64,000 bases of DNA, taken from assembly GCF_001426085.1 (NCBI RefSeq), contig NZ_LMRR01000041.1:214631-278630 (forward strand), read 5' to 3'. The notes under the pieces were generated by a model, which made no database searches, was not told where the DNA came from, and saw only the letters and a list, made by a program, of their open reading frames with translations. Below, piece by piece: positions 33,595 through 41,273 of this stretch. The position numbers were made by a program, and so were the translations under genes. Each line of letters starts with the position of its first letter. The first letter of the stretch is position 1. Origin of the DNA: Rhodococcus sp. Leaf278. Lineage in GTDB: Bacteria > Actinomycetota > Actinomycetes > Mycobacteriales > Mycobacteriaceae.

Positions 33595-35315
33595 CGGGCT
33601 ACTGCCACATCGGGAATGGCTGCGATCACGGCTGCTTGGTTGAATTGACTCGTGGTGTCCAGCTTGTAGTAGTCGCTGTGACTTCCCATCCGTTCGATGA
33701 TCGGGCCGGTGAATCGATCGGTGGACATGAGCGCGACGTCGGTGCCGTCGGGCATCACCACGTCGGCGGCGCGAGTCGACAGATCGTGCACTCCGGCGAT
33801 CTCGCGTGGATCGCCGTCGAATGCCGCCAGGGCCGCGACACCGTCTCCGCCGGATGCGAGGGTGTACGCGTCACCGGTGATGTTCAGCGCACCCAGGTTG
33901 TCGGTGCCGACACCGGGCGATCCCATGAACACCGCGTCGTCCACGCCGGTACCGTCCTGCAGCGCGAATCCTGTTGTGAGAGAACCATAGGAGTGTCCGA
34001 CGGCGGTGAGGTGCGGATCGTCCGAACGCGATGCGTCGATGCCGTCGAGGAACGACGCGAGCCTGCTGCCTCCGGTCTGAGCCATGTCGTCGGACAACAC
34101 CCCGACCTTCTGCGGGGCCTCGTATCCCATGTAGGCGACCGATGCGACGGTCTGTCCGGCGGCGTCGGGACTGTAGTGATCGAGTTGCCATTGCGAGAGT
34201 TCACGGATGTTCGCCGCGTCGTTCACCAGGCTGCCGAGCCCGTTGTGGACGGTGCTCGTAAAGCCTGGTGTGTGGACGGATACGTGATCGGCGGTGTCCA
34301 CGTCTCCGACCGCGACGACGGCGGTCGCCAGCGTCCGTTCCGGCGAGGCGTCGAAGGACAGCAGGTGCCGATCCGGAACCGGAATGCGCTGTCCGTCCGT
34401 GCCCAGCACAAAGCTCCCGTCCGTTCCCTTCTCGAACATCAGACGTTCGACGGCGTCGAGCGACGTTCGCTTGTCGAGCGCCAGTTGCAGCCGCATTCCG
34501 TCCATCGCACTGCCGGTCTGGTCGAAGCGAGCCTGCGCCTCGTTGACCTGACCCTCGACGGAGCTGCGGTCGACATCCAACTGAGCGAGGTTGGCGCTCG
34601 ACCGATCGGCCGCCGGAATGCCGTCGAGGTCACCGATCCACCAGGGCCGCTCTTCTCGTACGTAGCCGCGTTGATCGTCGGTGAGCGAATTCCACCATTG
34701 ATTGTTCGCGGCCGGATGTCCCTCTGTCGGCGGTTGCGGGGCTTTCATCGCTCCCTGATCGCCACCGATCCCCGCCGCCTCACGCACATCGGTACTGTCG
34801 TTGTCGCTGATCAGGTTTCGGGTGGCCGCGACCATGATTGCGGCTGCGCTCTCCTCGATTTCTGTTCCGCGACGGACAATTTCGCCGACGCGATCGAGGA
34901 GTTCGACTTTCATACGCTGCCGGTCCGCGGCTTCGGCGTCGGTCTGATTCGGCGGCCGCTCGAAAGCCCATCTGTCCCAGAGCGTGTTGTCGTTGCACAC
35001 GGCGAAGTCGTTCGCGAAGCCCAGCGACGACACGTCGGCGAGCGCACGCTTCAACGCCACGACGGAATCTTCGGTGTTGTCGGTCAGTCGCTTGATCGCT
35101 CCGACTTGCGCGGCGGAGTCGGTCAGGTGATCGACAACCGCGTCGAATGCCCGACGGGCCACCTCACTTGCCTCTCCCACCCAGCCGTCGATGAGCGCGA
35201 GGCGATCGAGCTGATCGCCCAGATCGATCAGTGTGCTGATTCTGCTGGTGAGTGAGCTAGTGAGCCGCTCGAGCCCCGCCGTGTCCCAGTCGTTGATTCC
35301 CCCGATGTCAACCAC
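33591..35315 (-). CDS. DUF1023 alpha/beta hydrolase with WXG-like N-terminal helices
   Basis: A 574-aa protein. The N-terminal 180 residues are helical and resemble the WXG/ESX substrate-like hairpin fused to actinobacterial hydrolases (DQLDRLALIDGWVGEASEVARRAFDAV, then a long coiled segment). A linker follows, then a DUF1023 alpha/beta hydrolase with the nucleophile elbow AVGHSYGSL, the downstream VFMGSPGVGTDN and a C-terminal His region. GTG 35315 is the start. It is followed by the overlapping LppA gene and is divergent from a WXG-like protein 88 bp away, suggesting an ESX-associated unit. Confidence 0.82.
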   Translation of the reverse strand: MVDIGGINDWDTAGLERLTSSLTSRISTLIDLGDQLDRLALIDGWVGEASEVARRAFDAVVDHLTDSAAQVGAIKRLTDNTEDSVVALKRALADVSSLGFANDFAVCNDNTLWDRWAFERPPNQTDAEAADRQRMKVELLDRVGEIVRRGTEIEESAAAIMVAATRNLISDNDSTDVREAAGIGGDQGAMKAPQPPTEGHPAANNQWWNSLTDDQRGYVREERPWWIGDLDGIPAADRSSANLAQLDVDRSSVEGQVNEAQARFDQTGSAMDGMRLQLALDKRTSLDAVERLMFEKGTDGSFVLGTDGQRIPVPDRHLLSFDASPERTLATAVVAVGDVDTADHVSVHTPGFTSTVHNGLGSLVNDAANIRELSQWQLDHYSPDAAGQTVASVAYMGYEAPQKVGVLSDDMAQTGGSRLASFLDGIDASRSDDPHLTAVGHSYGSLTTGFALQDGTGVDDAVFMGSPGVGTDNLGALNITGDAYTLASGGDGVAALAAFDGDPREIAGVHDLSTRAADVVMPDGTDVALMSTDRFTGPIIERMGSHSDYYKLDTTSQFNQAAVIAAIPDVAVAR

Positions 35316-35403
35316 GCGGTCAAGGTACCAGCCTGCTGCCCTCTCGACAGGGTGTTACGTTCACCGTGGTGACAGGCACCAACAGCCTCGGGGGAGGAAT
35401 GTG

Positions 35404-35703
35404 ATGGGCGATCGTCTGGACGTCAGTGTGCCGGTGCTCCTCGATGCAGCGGGTAGAACCGACCTCGCGATCGAGATGGCATCCGACGATCTGGCCGTGG
35501 TGGCACGCGATATGTCGGCGGGTACAGCGTGTTGGCCGGGAGCAGCAGGCGAAGCTTTCTGGGCCCTGCTGTCTGCGTGGGATGCAGCCGATTCGACGCT
35601 GTCGACCGACGTGAAAGATCTTGCTCGAAAACTGCAGGCATCTGCACAAGAATATGCAGAAGCCGAGGCTCGAACCGAAGCGGCAATTCGCGGTATCGGC
35701 TGA
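35404..35703 (+). CDS. WXG100/ESAT-6-like small protein
   Basis: A 99-aa helical protein from ATG 35404 after GGGGAGGA. Two helices flank a turn with CWPGAAGEAFWALLSAWDAA, where the WxG position reads WPG. The C-terminal helix (LARKLQASAQEYAEAEARTEAAIRGIG) carries the Y-x-x-x-E export-type pattern. Such proteins are usually exported by type VII systems, although no ESX ATPase is in the window. Its divergent partner is a DUF1023 hydrolase with a WXG-like N-terminus. It ends one base before a convergent gene. Confidence 0.7.
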   Translation: MGDRLDVSVPVLLDAAGRTDLAIEMASDDLAVVARDMSAGTACWPGAAGEAFWALLSAWDAADSTLSTDVKDLARKLQASAQEYAEAEARTEAAIRGIG

Positions 35704-35704
35704 A

Positions 35705-36316
35705 TTACGGCCGGTTCCTTCCGAAACGGCGTTGTGCGAGTACCAACGCAACACCGACCAACAATCCCACTACAGCACCGATGGTGAGATATTGCGCAGT
35801 GTTCGGTCGGATCGGAGTAGACGAGGCTTCGGGCTGGTTGCGTATCCCGATGGCCGCCGAGGGAATCTCACCATCCTCGGGAGCCTCCAGCTCCGCAACC
35901 ACCGCACTCAGTTCGATAGCCGTGGTGTTCGCGATGTCTCGCGCGAGCTCGGGAGAGGTGTCGGTGGCGACGATGTCGAACACGACACTCTCCACCGAGT
36001 ACGACATCGTCACCTTCTGGGCCAGCTCCGCCGGACTGAGATCGAGTGCGAGCTCGTCGACAACTCTCGACGTGATCAGGTTGCCTTTCACCAGCTCCGC
36101 ATACGCCACGAGCCGCTGCTGCGAAAACAGGTCCGCCTTGTACGTATCTTGTCTGAAGGTCTGACTTTGCGTGGAGACGAACATCTGAGCCCGCGATTCG
36201 TACACCGGCGTAACCAACAAGCTAACTCCGAATGCCGCGGCCACGAATACGACGACGGACACGGCGACGATTCGCCAGCCCGCCCTGACGATGTCTCCGA
36301 AGCTTTGCTTGCTCAC
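35705..36316 (-). CDS. Wzz/YveK-type chain-length determinant without kinase domain
   Basis: A 203-aa protein with two membrane helices at the ends (GWRIVAVSVVVFVAAAFGVSLLV; LTIGAVVGLLVGVALVLA). The Wzz-like extracytoplasmic region between them has YESRAQMFVSTQSQTF, SSTPIRPNTAQY and a Pro-rich exit. It is closely similar in layout to the N-terminal half of the Wzz-BY-kinase at 61.8-63.4 kb but lacks the ATPase. It is convergent with the WXG-like gene and could modulate polysaccharide chain length with a kinase elsewhere. Confidence 0.82.
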   Translation of the reverse strand: MSKQSFGDIVRAGWRIVAVSVVVFVAAAFGVSLLVTPVYESRAQMFVSTQSQTFRQDTYKADLFSQQRLVAYAELVKGNLITSRVVDELALDLSPAELAQKVTMSYSVESVVFDIVATDTSPELARDIANTTAIELSAVVAELEAPEDGEIPSAAIGIRNQPEASSTPIRPNTAQYLTIGAVVGLLVGVALVLAQRRFGRNRP

Positions 36317-36334
36317 CTCACGCCGTCCGGGTGA

Positions 36335-37009
36335 TCAGCTTCCCACCGGCCGGAAGCCCGCACCCGGAGCACCCGAGGCGCTCAGCAAGCGCGTCGATTC
36401 CACCGCCGATGCGTACGCGGTGAGACTGAGCAACGGAGCGCCCGAGGCATGGCTGGCGATCCCGACGAGCGTGGTGCCGGCCACCAGTGGGGCTCCGGAG
36501 TCGGCCCAGACGGTGACGGCGTTGGACATGAGGTCGCTGCCCCGAGTGTCGATGATGGTGCCGCACGTCAATCCGCTGCCGAGCCCGCTCTTGCAGACCG
36601 GCTGGCCGACCGATCCAATACCGATGTCCGTCACGGTGATTCCGCCCAGACTCGACACCGGCGTGACCTTGGTGGGATCGAGGACGATGACGCCGTAGTC
36701 GGGTCCCCAATGCCCGACAGCCGTGGTGCCGACCGGGGCGGCGGGGGATCCGACGAGCGTCACGGGCAGGCCCGTCCGCAGAATGCAGTGCCCTGCGGTG
36801 AGCGCAACGAGGCGGCCCGCGTCGTCGTATCCGACGGCCGCGATGGAGCAGGCAGTGAGGTCGTCGACGCCTCCGGTGGTGACGAACCCACTGCCGGGTC
36901 CGACGACCGGAAGGGGTGCTGCAGCAGCGGTACCGGGAGAAATCGCGCTGACGACCATCACCGCGGCAGCGAACAGTCCACTGGCAAAACCGATTCGAGC
37001 CTTCTTCAT
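36335..37009 (-). CDS. Secreted chymotrypsin-like (S1) serine protease
   Basis: A 224-aa protein with a signal peptide ending at about ISPGTAAAAP. The triad can be placed: His in VALTAGHCIL, Asp in WGPDYGVIVLD, and Ser in VWADSGAPLVAG, where the usual GDSGxP is ADSGAP. Disulfide-type cysteines are present. MKKARIGFASG at 37009 is the best start. It should act outside the cell; substrate unknown. It is expressed alone on this strand. Confidence 0.82.
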   Translation of the reverse strand: MKKARIGFASGLFAAAVMVVSAISPGTAAAAPLPVVGPGSGFVTTGGVDDLTACSIAAVGYDDAGRLVALTAGHCILRTGLPVTLVGSPAAPVGTTAVGHWGPDYGVIVLDPTKVTPVSSLGGITVTDIGIGSVGQPVCKSGLGSGLTCGTIIDTRGSDLMSNAVTVWADSGAPLVAGTTLVGIASHASGAPLLSLTAYASAVESTRLLSASGAPGAGFRPVGS

Positions 37010-37125
37010 GTGGGGCATCCTTGTCGACAAACAGTGGGGCAGGGTTTACGTGCGCGAATCGATCCTGGCATAGGTACGTCGTTCTCGTGCGGCGTGAATT
37101 GTCAGCCCTACCGCAATCGAGCCAA

Positions 37126-37779
37126 CTACACGACTCCGTATCCGAGACGTTTCGCCGCACCGGCAATGCGGCTGGAAAGGTCGGGATGGGTCAGCGGTGC
37201 AGAAAGCACTGGACGGTCCGGCATAGCCGTAACCGCAGGTGCGAACAGTGCAAGGCAAGGAACCCCGGCGAAACGGCTGTTGTATCGCAATCCATCGAGG
37301 TCTGGATATGCCTCGACGATAGCGCGGGCCCACCGTTGAGTAACGGCATGCTGGCCGGTGGAGAGTGCATAGTTGCCACCGGCTCGCGTGGCCCACGCTC
37401 CCATGCTGTCGGTGCAGATGTCCAGAACCGTCAGTGGGCGACCAAACGACAGACCTGTGAGGAAGGGGCGATCGCGACTGCGGTCGATCGTCCGGTCGAC
37501 CTGGAACGCTTCGGCCAGCGCGGCACCTGGTGTCGAAGCCCCGTACCAAATCCCGCGGCCACCGGGGTCTTCTCCCAGCGGTCGCTGATGAGGGTCGAAG
37601 CGTAGTAACGGACCGAACGTCCGCAACGCATTCCACGCGATCACATGGTCACCGTCGGTCTTGTGGACGCGCCACCACACTTCGGAGGGTGCGATCACGC
37701 GAGATTCCTCGGAGCGAATCTCGAACCTACGCAGCTCACGCGCGGAGGGTGGGTCGGACAGCATCGAACGTTCCGTCAC
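37126..37779 (-). CDS. RES-domain toxin
   Basis: A 217-aa protein of the RES family, whose characterised members destroy NAD+ (ADP-ribosyltransferase-like fold). The name-giving residues are visible: Arg in VWWRVHKTDGD, Glu in AALAEAFQVD, and Ser in RYNSRFAGVPC. The GTG at 37779 overlaps the antitoxin TGA by four bases (GTGA); ATG 37764 is an alternative. Toxic until bound by the upstream antitoxin. Confidence 0.84.
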   Translation of the reverse strand: MTERSMLSDPPSARELRRFEIRSEESRVIAPSEVWWRVHKTDGDHVIAWNALRTFGPLLRFDPHQRPLGEDPGGRGIWYGASTPGAALAEAFQVDRTIDRSRDRPFLTGLSFGRPLTVLDICTDSMGAWATRAGGNYALSTGQHAVTQRWARAIVEAYPDLDGLRYNSRFAGVPCLALFAPAVTAMPDRPVLSAPLTHPDLSSRIAGAAKRLGYGVV

Positions 37780-38375
37780 ACGGCTGCCCAGTCGTGGATC
37801 TCGATCAGCTCGAGCACCTTTTCGGGGGCTTCGCCATGCAACAACCACTGCTTGACCGACAGTTGCCGTCCGTTGATCTCCAGCTCGGGTTGTGGCGTGA
37901 GAAGGAAGCTGGCAACCGACGTCGGATGCAGATCTCTGGGTAGTAGCTGCTGCAGCACGCGATCCAGGCCCCGAACGAGTACGAGGATCGATGTATCTGC
38001 TTCGTTCTCGACGACGTCGAACTGCACGCTGGGAAACACCCACTTCCCACCGTCGTCGATCGCCCACAGCGTGTGATCCAAACGGCGCTGCCTTACACGA
38101 GAAGGAGTGACGCTCAACCCCTTCGAGACCTCGGATGCGGAATAGGACGTGTTGTACAGGCGACCCATGTGGGCTGTGATGTCGGCTGCGACTTCGGCGT
38201 ACGCCTCGGGATCCTCAATGAGTCCAGCCGAGTCGAGCAGCATAGCCTCCCCGGCGGTCAGCCGTGTTGCCCAAGGCCTGTGAGCAGGCAACGTGCGGAG
38301 CGCGGCGATGAGATCGTCTCGATCCAGATCGAAACGATCCCGGAGCAACGAATCGAATTCGTCGATAGTGCTCAT
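37776..38375 (-). CDS. Xre/MbcA-ParS-type antitoxin of RES toxin
   Basis: A 199-aa protein. The central SEVSKGLSVTPSRVRQRRLDHTLWAI is a helix-turn-helix DNA-binding region. The C-terminal NGRQLSVKQWLLHGEAPEKVLELIEIHDW resembles the MbcA-ParS-Xre toxin-binding domain. ATG 38375 follows GGGAGG; an ATG at 38393 is less likely. It precedes and overlaps the RES toxin gene. An inverted repeat just upstream (38393-38428) is a likely autoregulatory site. Confidence 0.78.
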   Translation of the reverse strand: MSTIDEFDSLLRDRFDLDRDDLIAALRTLPAHRPWATRLTAGEAMLLDSAGLIEDPEAYAEVAADITAHMGRLYNTSYSASEVSKGLSVTPSRVRQRRLDHTLWAIDDGGKWVFPSVQFDVVENEADTSILVLVRGLDRVLQQLLPRDLHPTSVASFLLTPQPELEINGRQLSVKQWLLHGEAPEKVLELIEIHDWAAV

Positions 38376-38392
38376 ACCGAACCTCCCATTCA

Positions 38393-38428
38393 CCTAACGG
38401 TGTCTAACACGACGGTACACCCGTTAGG
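38393..38428. promoter_or_regulatory. Inverted repeat upstream of Xre-RES unit
   Basis: CCTAACGG (38393-38400) and its complement CCGTTAGG (38421-38428) flank a 20-bp spacer. The homology extends inward (GTGT and ACAC). It lies 18 bp upstream of the antitoxin start, a normal place for a toxin-antitoxin operator. Confidence 0.5.
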
Positions 38429-38560
38429 GCAGTGGGGCAGTGATAGTACGCAGGCGGACACTCAGGCCCCACGCGCCACCATGCACCGACCGCAGGGAGC
38501 GAGTCGCGTCCCACAGGCATGTGGACAATCCACACCCATCCATCCGGCACTCCGCTACGA

Positions 38561-38731
38561 ATGCGTGCCATGTGGTGGGTACTCGGCATCGTCGCCGTGT
38601 GGCTGTTGATCGGCGCAGTTGCCGCCGTGTGGATCGGCCGTGGCATTCGCCGGGCCGATGCCGAGGAGTCTGCAACCGAGTCGCCCCGCAGAACCACTGG
38701 CAAACCACCACCGGAAAAGGACGCCGCGTAA
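38561..38731 (+). CDS. Small single-pass membrane protein, copy A
   Basis: A 56-aa protein (MRAMWWVLGIVAVWLLIGAV) with one N-terminal helix and a charged tail (RGIRRADAEESATESPRR). It is a paralog of the gene at 46331-46492: both share a WLLIGAV helix core followed by RR-x-DAE. Even the flanking DNA (GTGTGGACAAT-type upstream, CTCCGGCTTCGAG downstream) is alike. A start at 38519 or 38570 is also possible. Function unknown. Confidence 0.65.
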   Translation: MRAMWWVLGIVAVWLLIGAVAAVWIGRGIRRADAEESATESPRRTTGKPPPEKDAA

Positions 38732-38741
38732 TCGCGCGGCG

Positions 38742-38801
38742 TCACTGCGCAGGCGTGTCTCCGGCTTCGAGCGTGAACTGCACGACACAAGTAATGCGCG
38801 C
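38742..38801 (-). pseudogene. Remnant of a cyclopropane synthase 3' end
   Basis: The last 19 codons on this strand before a TGA read ARITCVVQFTLEAGDTPAQ. They match the C-terminus of the cyclopropane synthase at 46503-47381 (SRIDVVQFTLEAGDTRAP). Upstream of them the similarity stops and no methyltransferase core follows. Together with copy A of the small membrane gene, it marks a truncated copy of the 46.3-46.6 kb junction. Confidence 0.6.
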
Positions 38802-38976
38802 CCGCGTCCCCGAGGCAGCGCACGTCTCCACAGCTCTGTCCCGTCGGACGAACAGGATCGCTTCGCATTGGGCGTGCGAACAGTGACACAGCGCAACCAG
38901 TGGTGTCGAATTCAGTACAGGCCGCGGCGACGAAACCCTTGCTGCGTCCTGCACTCCGAGGAAGGGATACGAACCG

Positions 38977-39972
38977 ATGTTGCTGGTGACGTTCAGTGAC
39001 GGCAGAGAGACCCGATTGGGAGCTGTGTCAGGAGACTTCGTCGTCGACCTCGCCCGCGCGAACGACGTCTTCGAGCCCACTGCGGTCCTGCCCGAAATGC
39101 GTTCGATGACAGCATTTTTCGAGAGTGGACCACGTGGCTTGGAGGCTGGTCGACGTCTGGTCGACTCTGCTGCGGCCGAAGGGCCCGAGGCAAACACACG
39201 GCAGCTGCAACCCGTGACCACAAGAATCGCGGACGTACGCCTGCTGTCTCCCGTGCCACGACCGCGCCGAGTACGCGATTATCTGACCCACATCGATCAT
39301 TACACAGGCTCGTTCGGCCGGGATGCACCGCCACCTCTGCTCCAGTTTCCATTGAGCTACAACTGCAATCACGAAGCCATCTACGGACCCGAGGACACCA
39401 TCCCCTGGCCCGCCTACAGTGATCAACTCGATTTCGAGCTCGAACTGGGATTCTTCGTTTCCAAAGGCGGACGGAACATTTCGAGCAAGAACGCGGCGTC
39501 ACACATTGCTGGCATCTCGATCTTCAACGACGTGAGCGCTCGCGATATTCAGGTCTTCGAGATGGGTGCTCAGATCGGACCCGCTAAAGGTAAGAACTTC
39601 GCCAACGTGATCGGACCCGCCGTCCTCACCTTCGACGAAGTGAACGTCGACGAACTCGACGTGACAGCGAGAGTCAACGGCGAGGTGTGGGCCACCGGGG
39701 TCGCCGGTGCGGCCAGCTACTCTTTCGAGGAGGTCCTGGCGTGGTCGAGTTACTGCGAGGATGTCGTTCCCGGCGAATTCATCGCTACCGGCACCGTCGG
39801 CGGAGGGTGCGGACTCGAATTGGGCCGCTGGATCAACCAGGGAGATACCGTCGAATTGGAAGCCGAGGGTATCGGTGTCCTACGTAATCGAATCGGTGAA
39901 CGAGAAATCGTCCCGGCCGATGCTGGATTGCCGACGTACGAGCTGTATCCGCCACGATTCGGATCGGCGTAG
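38977..39972 (+). CDS. Fumarylacetoacetate hydrolase family protein
   Basis: A 331-aa FAH-fold enzyme. The metal ligands are visible in DQLDFELELGFFVSKGG (Asp/Glu/Glu) and the following IFNDVSARDIQ. The substrate lid has RVRDYLTHIDHYTG and the end has GEFIATGTVGGGCGLELGRWI. Family members hydrolyse C-C bonds in acylpyruvates or decarboxylate/hydrate dienoates, often in aromatic degradation. ATG 38977 follows AGGAAGGG. It is convergent with the PucR regulator gene, which ends 18 bp away. Confidence 0.87.
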   Translation: MLLVTFSDGRETRLGAVSGDFVVDLARANDVFEPTAVLPEMRSMTAFFESGPRGLEAGRRLVDSAAAEGPEANTRQLQPVTTRIADVRLLSPVPRPRRVRDYLTHIDHYTGSFGRDAPPPLLQFPLSYNCNHEAIYGPEDTIPWPAYSDQLDFELELGFFVSKGGRNISSKNAASHIAGISIFNDVSARDIQVFEMGAQIGPAKGKNFANVIGPAVLTFDEVNVDELDVTARVNGEVWATGVAGAASYSFEEVLAWSSYCEDVVPGEFIATGTVGGGCGLELGRWINQGDTVELEAEGIGVLRNRIGEREIVPADAGLPTYELYPPRFGSA

Positions 39973-39990
39973 GTACCGAACTGCCGGTGC

Positions 39991-41172
39991 TCAGCGTTCG
40001 GGCGCGGACGGCATCGACGTTGCCGCTGCGACTTCCAATGCCCACGCCAGTTCGACGATGGTGTCCGTGGACTCCAATGAGACCGAGGTGAGTTCCTCGA
40101 ATTTGCGGAGTCGGTATCGCAACGTGTTCTTGTGCACGAACATGGCGTCTGCGGCTGCTGGGATGTTGCGGTCGCTGGCCAGGTAGTACCGCACCGACTG
40201 CAAGAGCTGTTCCCCGAATTCACCGCGGTCCTCGAGAGGAGCGATGTATCGCTCGTGTAGGAGGCCCGATATTTCGACGTCACCGAGAGCGGTGATTCGC
40301 CAACTCAGGTCCGGCATCTCGAGCACGCCGGCTCGACCCAGCCGGACCGCAGCGTCGAGCACCCTGCTGGCCGTCGCGAACGACTGCGCGATGTGCGGCA
40401 GCGGCAACGGCGCACCGACGGCCACGACCGCGTCCTTGACGGCATGGGGCACCGCGGGAAGAAGACCGATGGCGTCACCGCGAAACGGGGAAACGACCGC
40501 GATACCGCCCGATCCGGCACCCTGATGTTGTAGGTCTCGGCAGATCGTCGACAGAGTTCCGGTACCTGCAGCGCGAGCACGAACAGCGTAGAAGGACCCG
40601 GCTGGATCCAGCCCACGCGTTTCGCACGCTCGTGTCATTTCGGCCATGTTGCCGGTGCCGAACAGCAGTCCTTGCAGGAGATCGGCTTTGGCTTGGTCGT
40701 CGAGTAGCGCCGATTCCACTGACAGCCGCTGATACTCCAATGCCACGCAGGTCATGAATGCATCACTCAACGACCACAACAGTCGCGACGACCGCAGGGC
40801 TTCTCGGGGGTCGATGTCCGCTTCCATGGCCAGTTCGATGAAGCGGTCGTTGATGACGGCGAGACTCGACCTGTAGGTCCGCATCATGTCCTCGACCGGT
40901 ATGCCCTGTGCAATTCGGCGCCGCACGACCGTCTCGGCAAGTTCGGTGAGTCGGTGCCGCGACGGGAGTTGGTTCGCCTGCAAGGTTTCCACCGCGTCGG
41001 TGACGTTCCTGCCGATCGCCTCCGCCAACTCGGATGCGGACAGCGCGTCGTACGTCCCCAGTTCGCGAACCTGCCCGACAGTTCGCCGAATCACCTCCGG
41101 CACGTCCGAAGCCAGGCGGGCGAGCACAACCACCTGCTTCGACTCACCGTCCTGGACGCCTGGCTGGTTCAT
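39991..41172 (-). CDS. PucR-type transcriptional regulator
   Basis: A 393-aa regulator. The N-terminal two-thirds are helical with a GGDEF-degenerate/PucR-like sensor area (YRSSLAVINDRFIELAMEADIDPREALR). The C-terminal PucR helix-turn-helix reads LQSVRYYLASDRNIPAAADAMFVHKNTLRYRLRKFEEL. ATG 41172 is used; a longer reading upstream is Arg/His-rich and looks non-coding. It is the last gene of the thiolase-ligase-PucR run on this strand and likely controls the surrounding catabolic genes. Confidence 0.85.
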   Translation of the reverse strand: MNQPGVQDGESKQVVVLARLASDVPEVIRRTVGQVRELGTYDALSASELAEAIGRNVTDAVETLQANQLPSRHRLTELAETVVRRRIAQGIPVEDMMRTYRSSLAVINDRFIELAMEADIDPREALRSSRLLWSLSDAFMTCVALEYQRLSVESALLDDQAKADLLQGLLFGTGNMAEMTRACETRGLDPAGSFYAVRARAAGTGTLSTICRDLQHQGAGSGGIAVVSPFRGDAIGLLPAVPHAVKDAVVAVGAPLPLPHIAQSFATASRVLDAAVRLGRAGVLEMPDLSWRITALGDVEISGLLHERYIAPLEDRGEFGEQLLQSVRYYLASDRNIPAAADAMFVHKNTLRYRLRKFEELTSVSLESTDTIVELAWALEVAAATSMPSAPER

Positions 41173-41273
41173 TCCGATCCTCCACTTCGGCGCGGCCGAT
41201 CTTCCTGACCCGTTGTATTCCTGAACAATAGGACGTGGTGATTCGCCGGCGGAGCGCACACGCGCCACGGTAG

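Noticed and set aside
33522..35255. A plus-strand open frame of about 577 codons opposite the DUF1023 hydrolase
   Set aside because: It mirrors the hydrolase codons, has no recognisable motif, and begins inside the oppositely coded lipoprotein gene.
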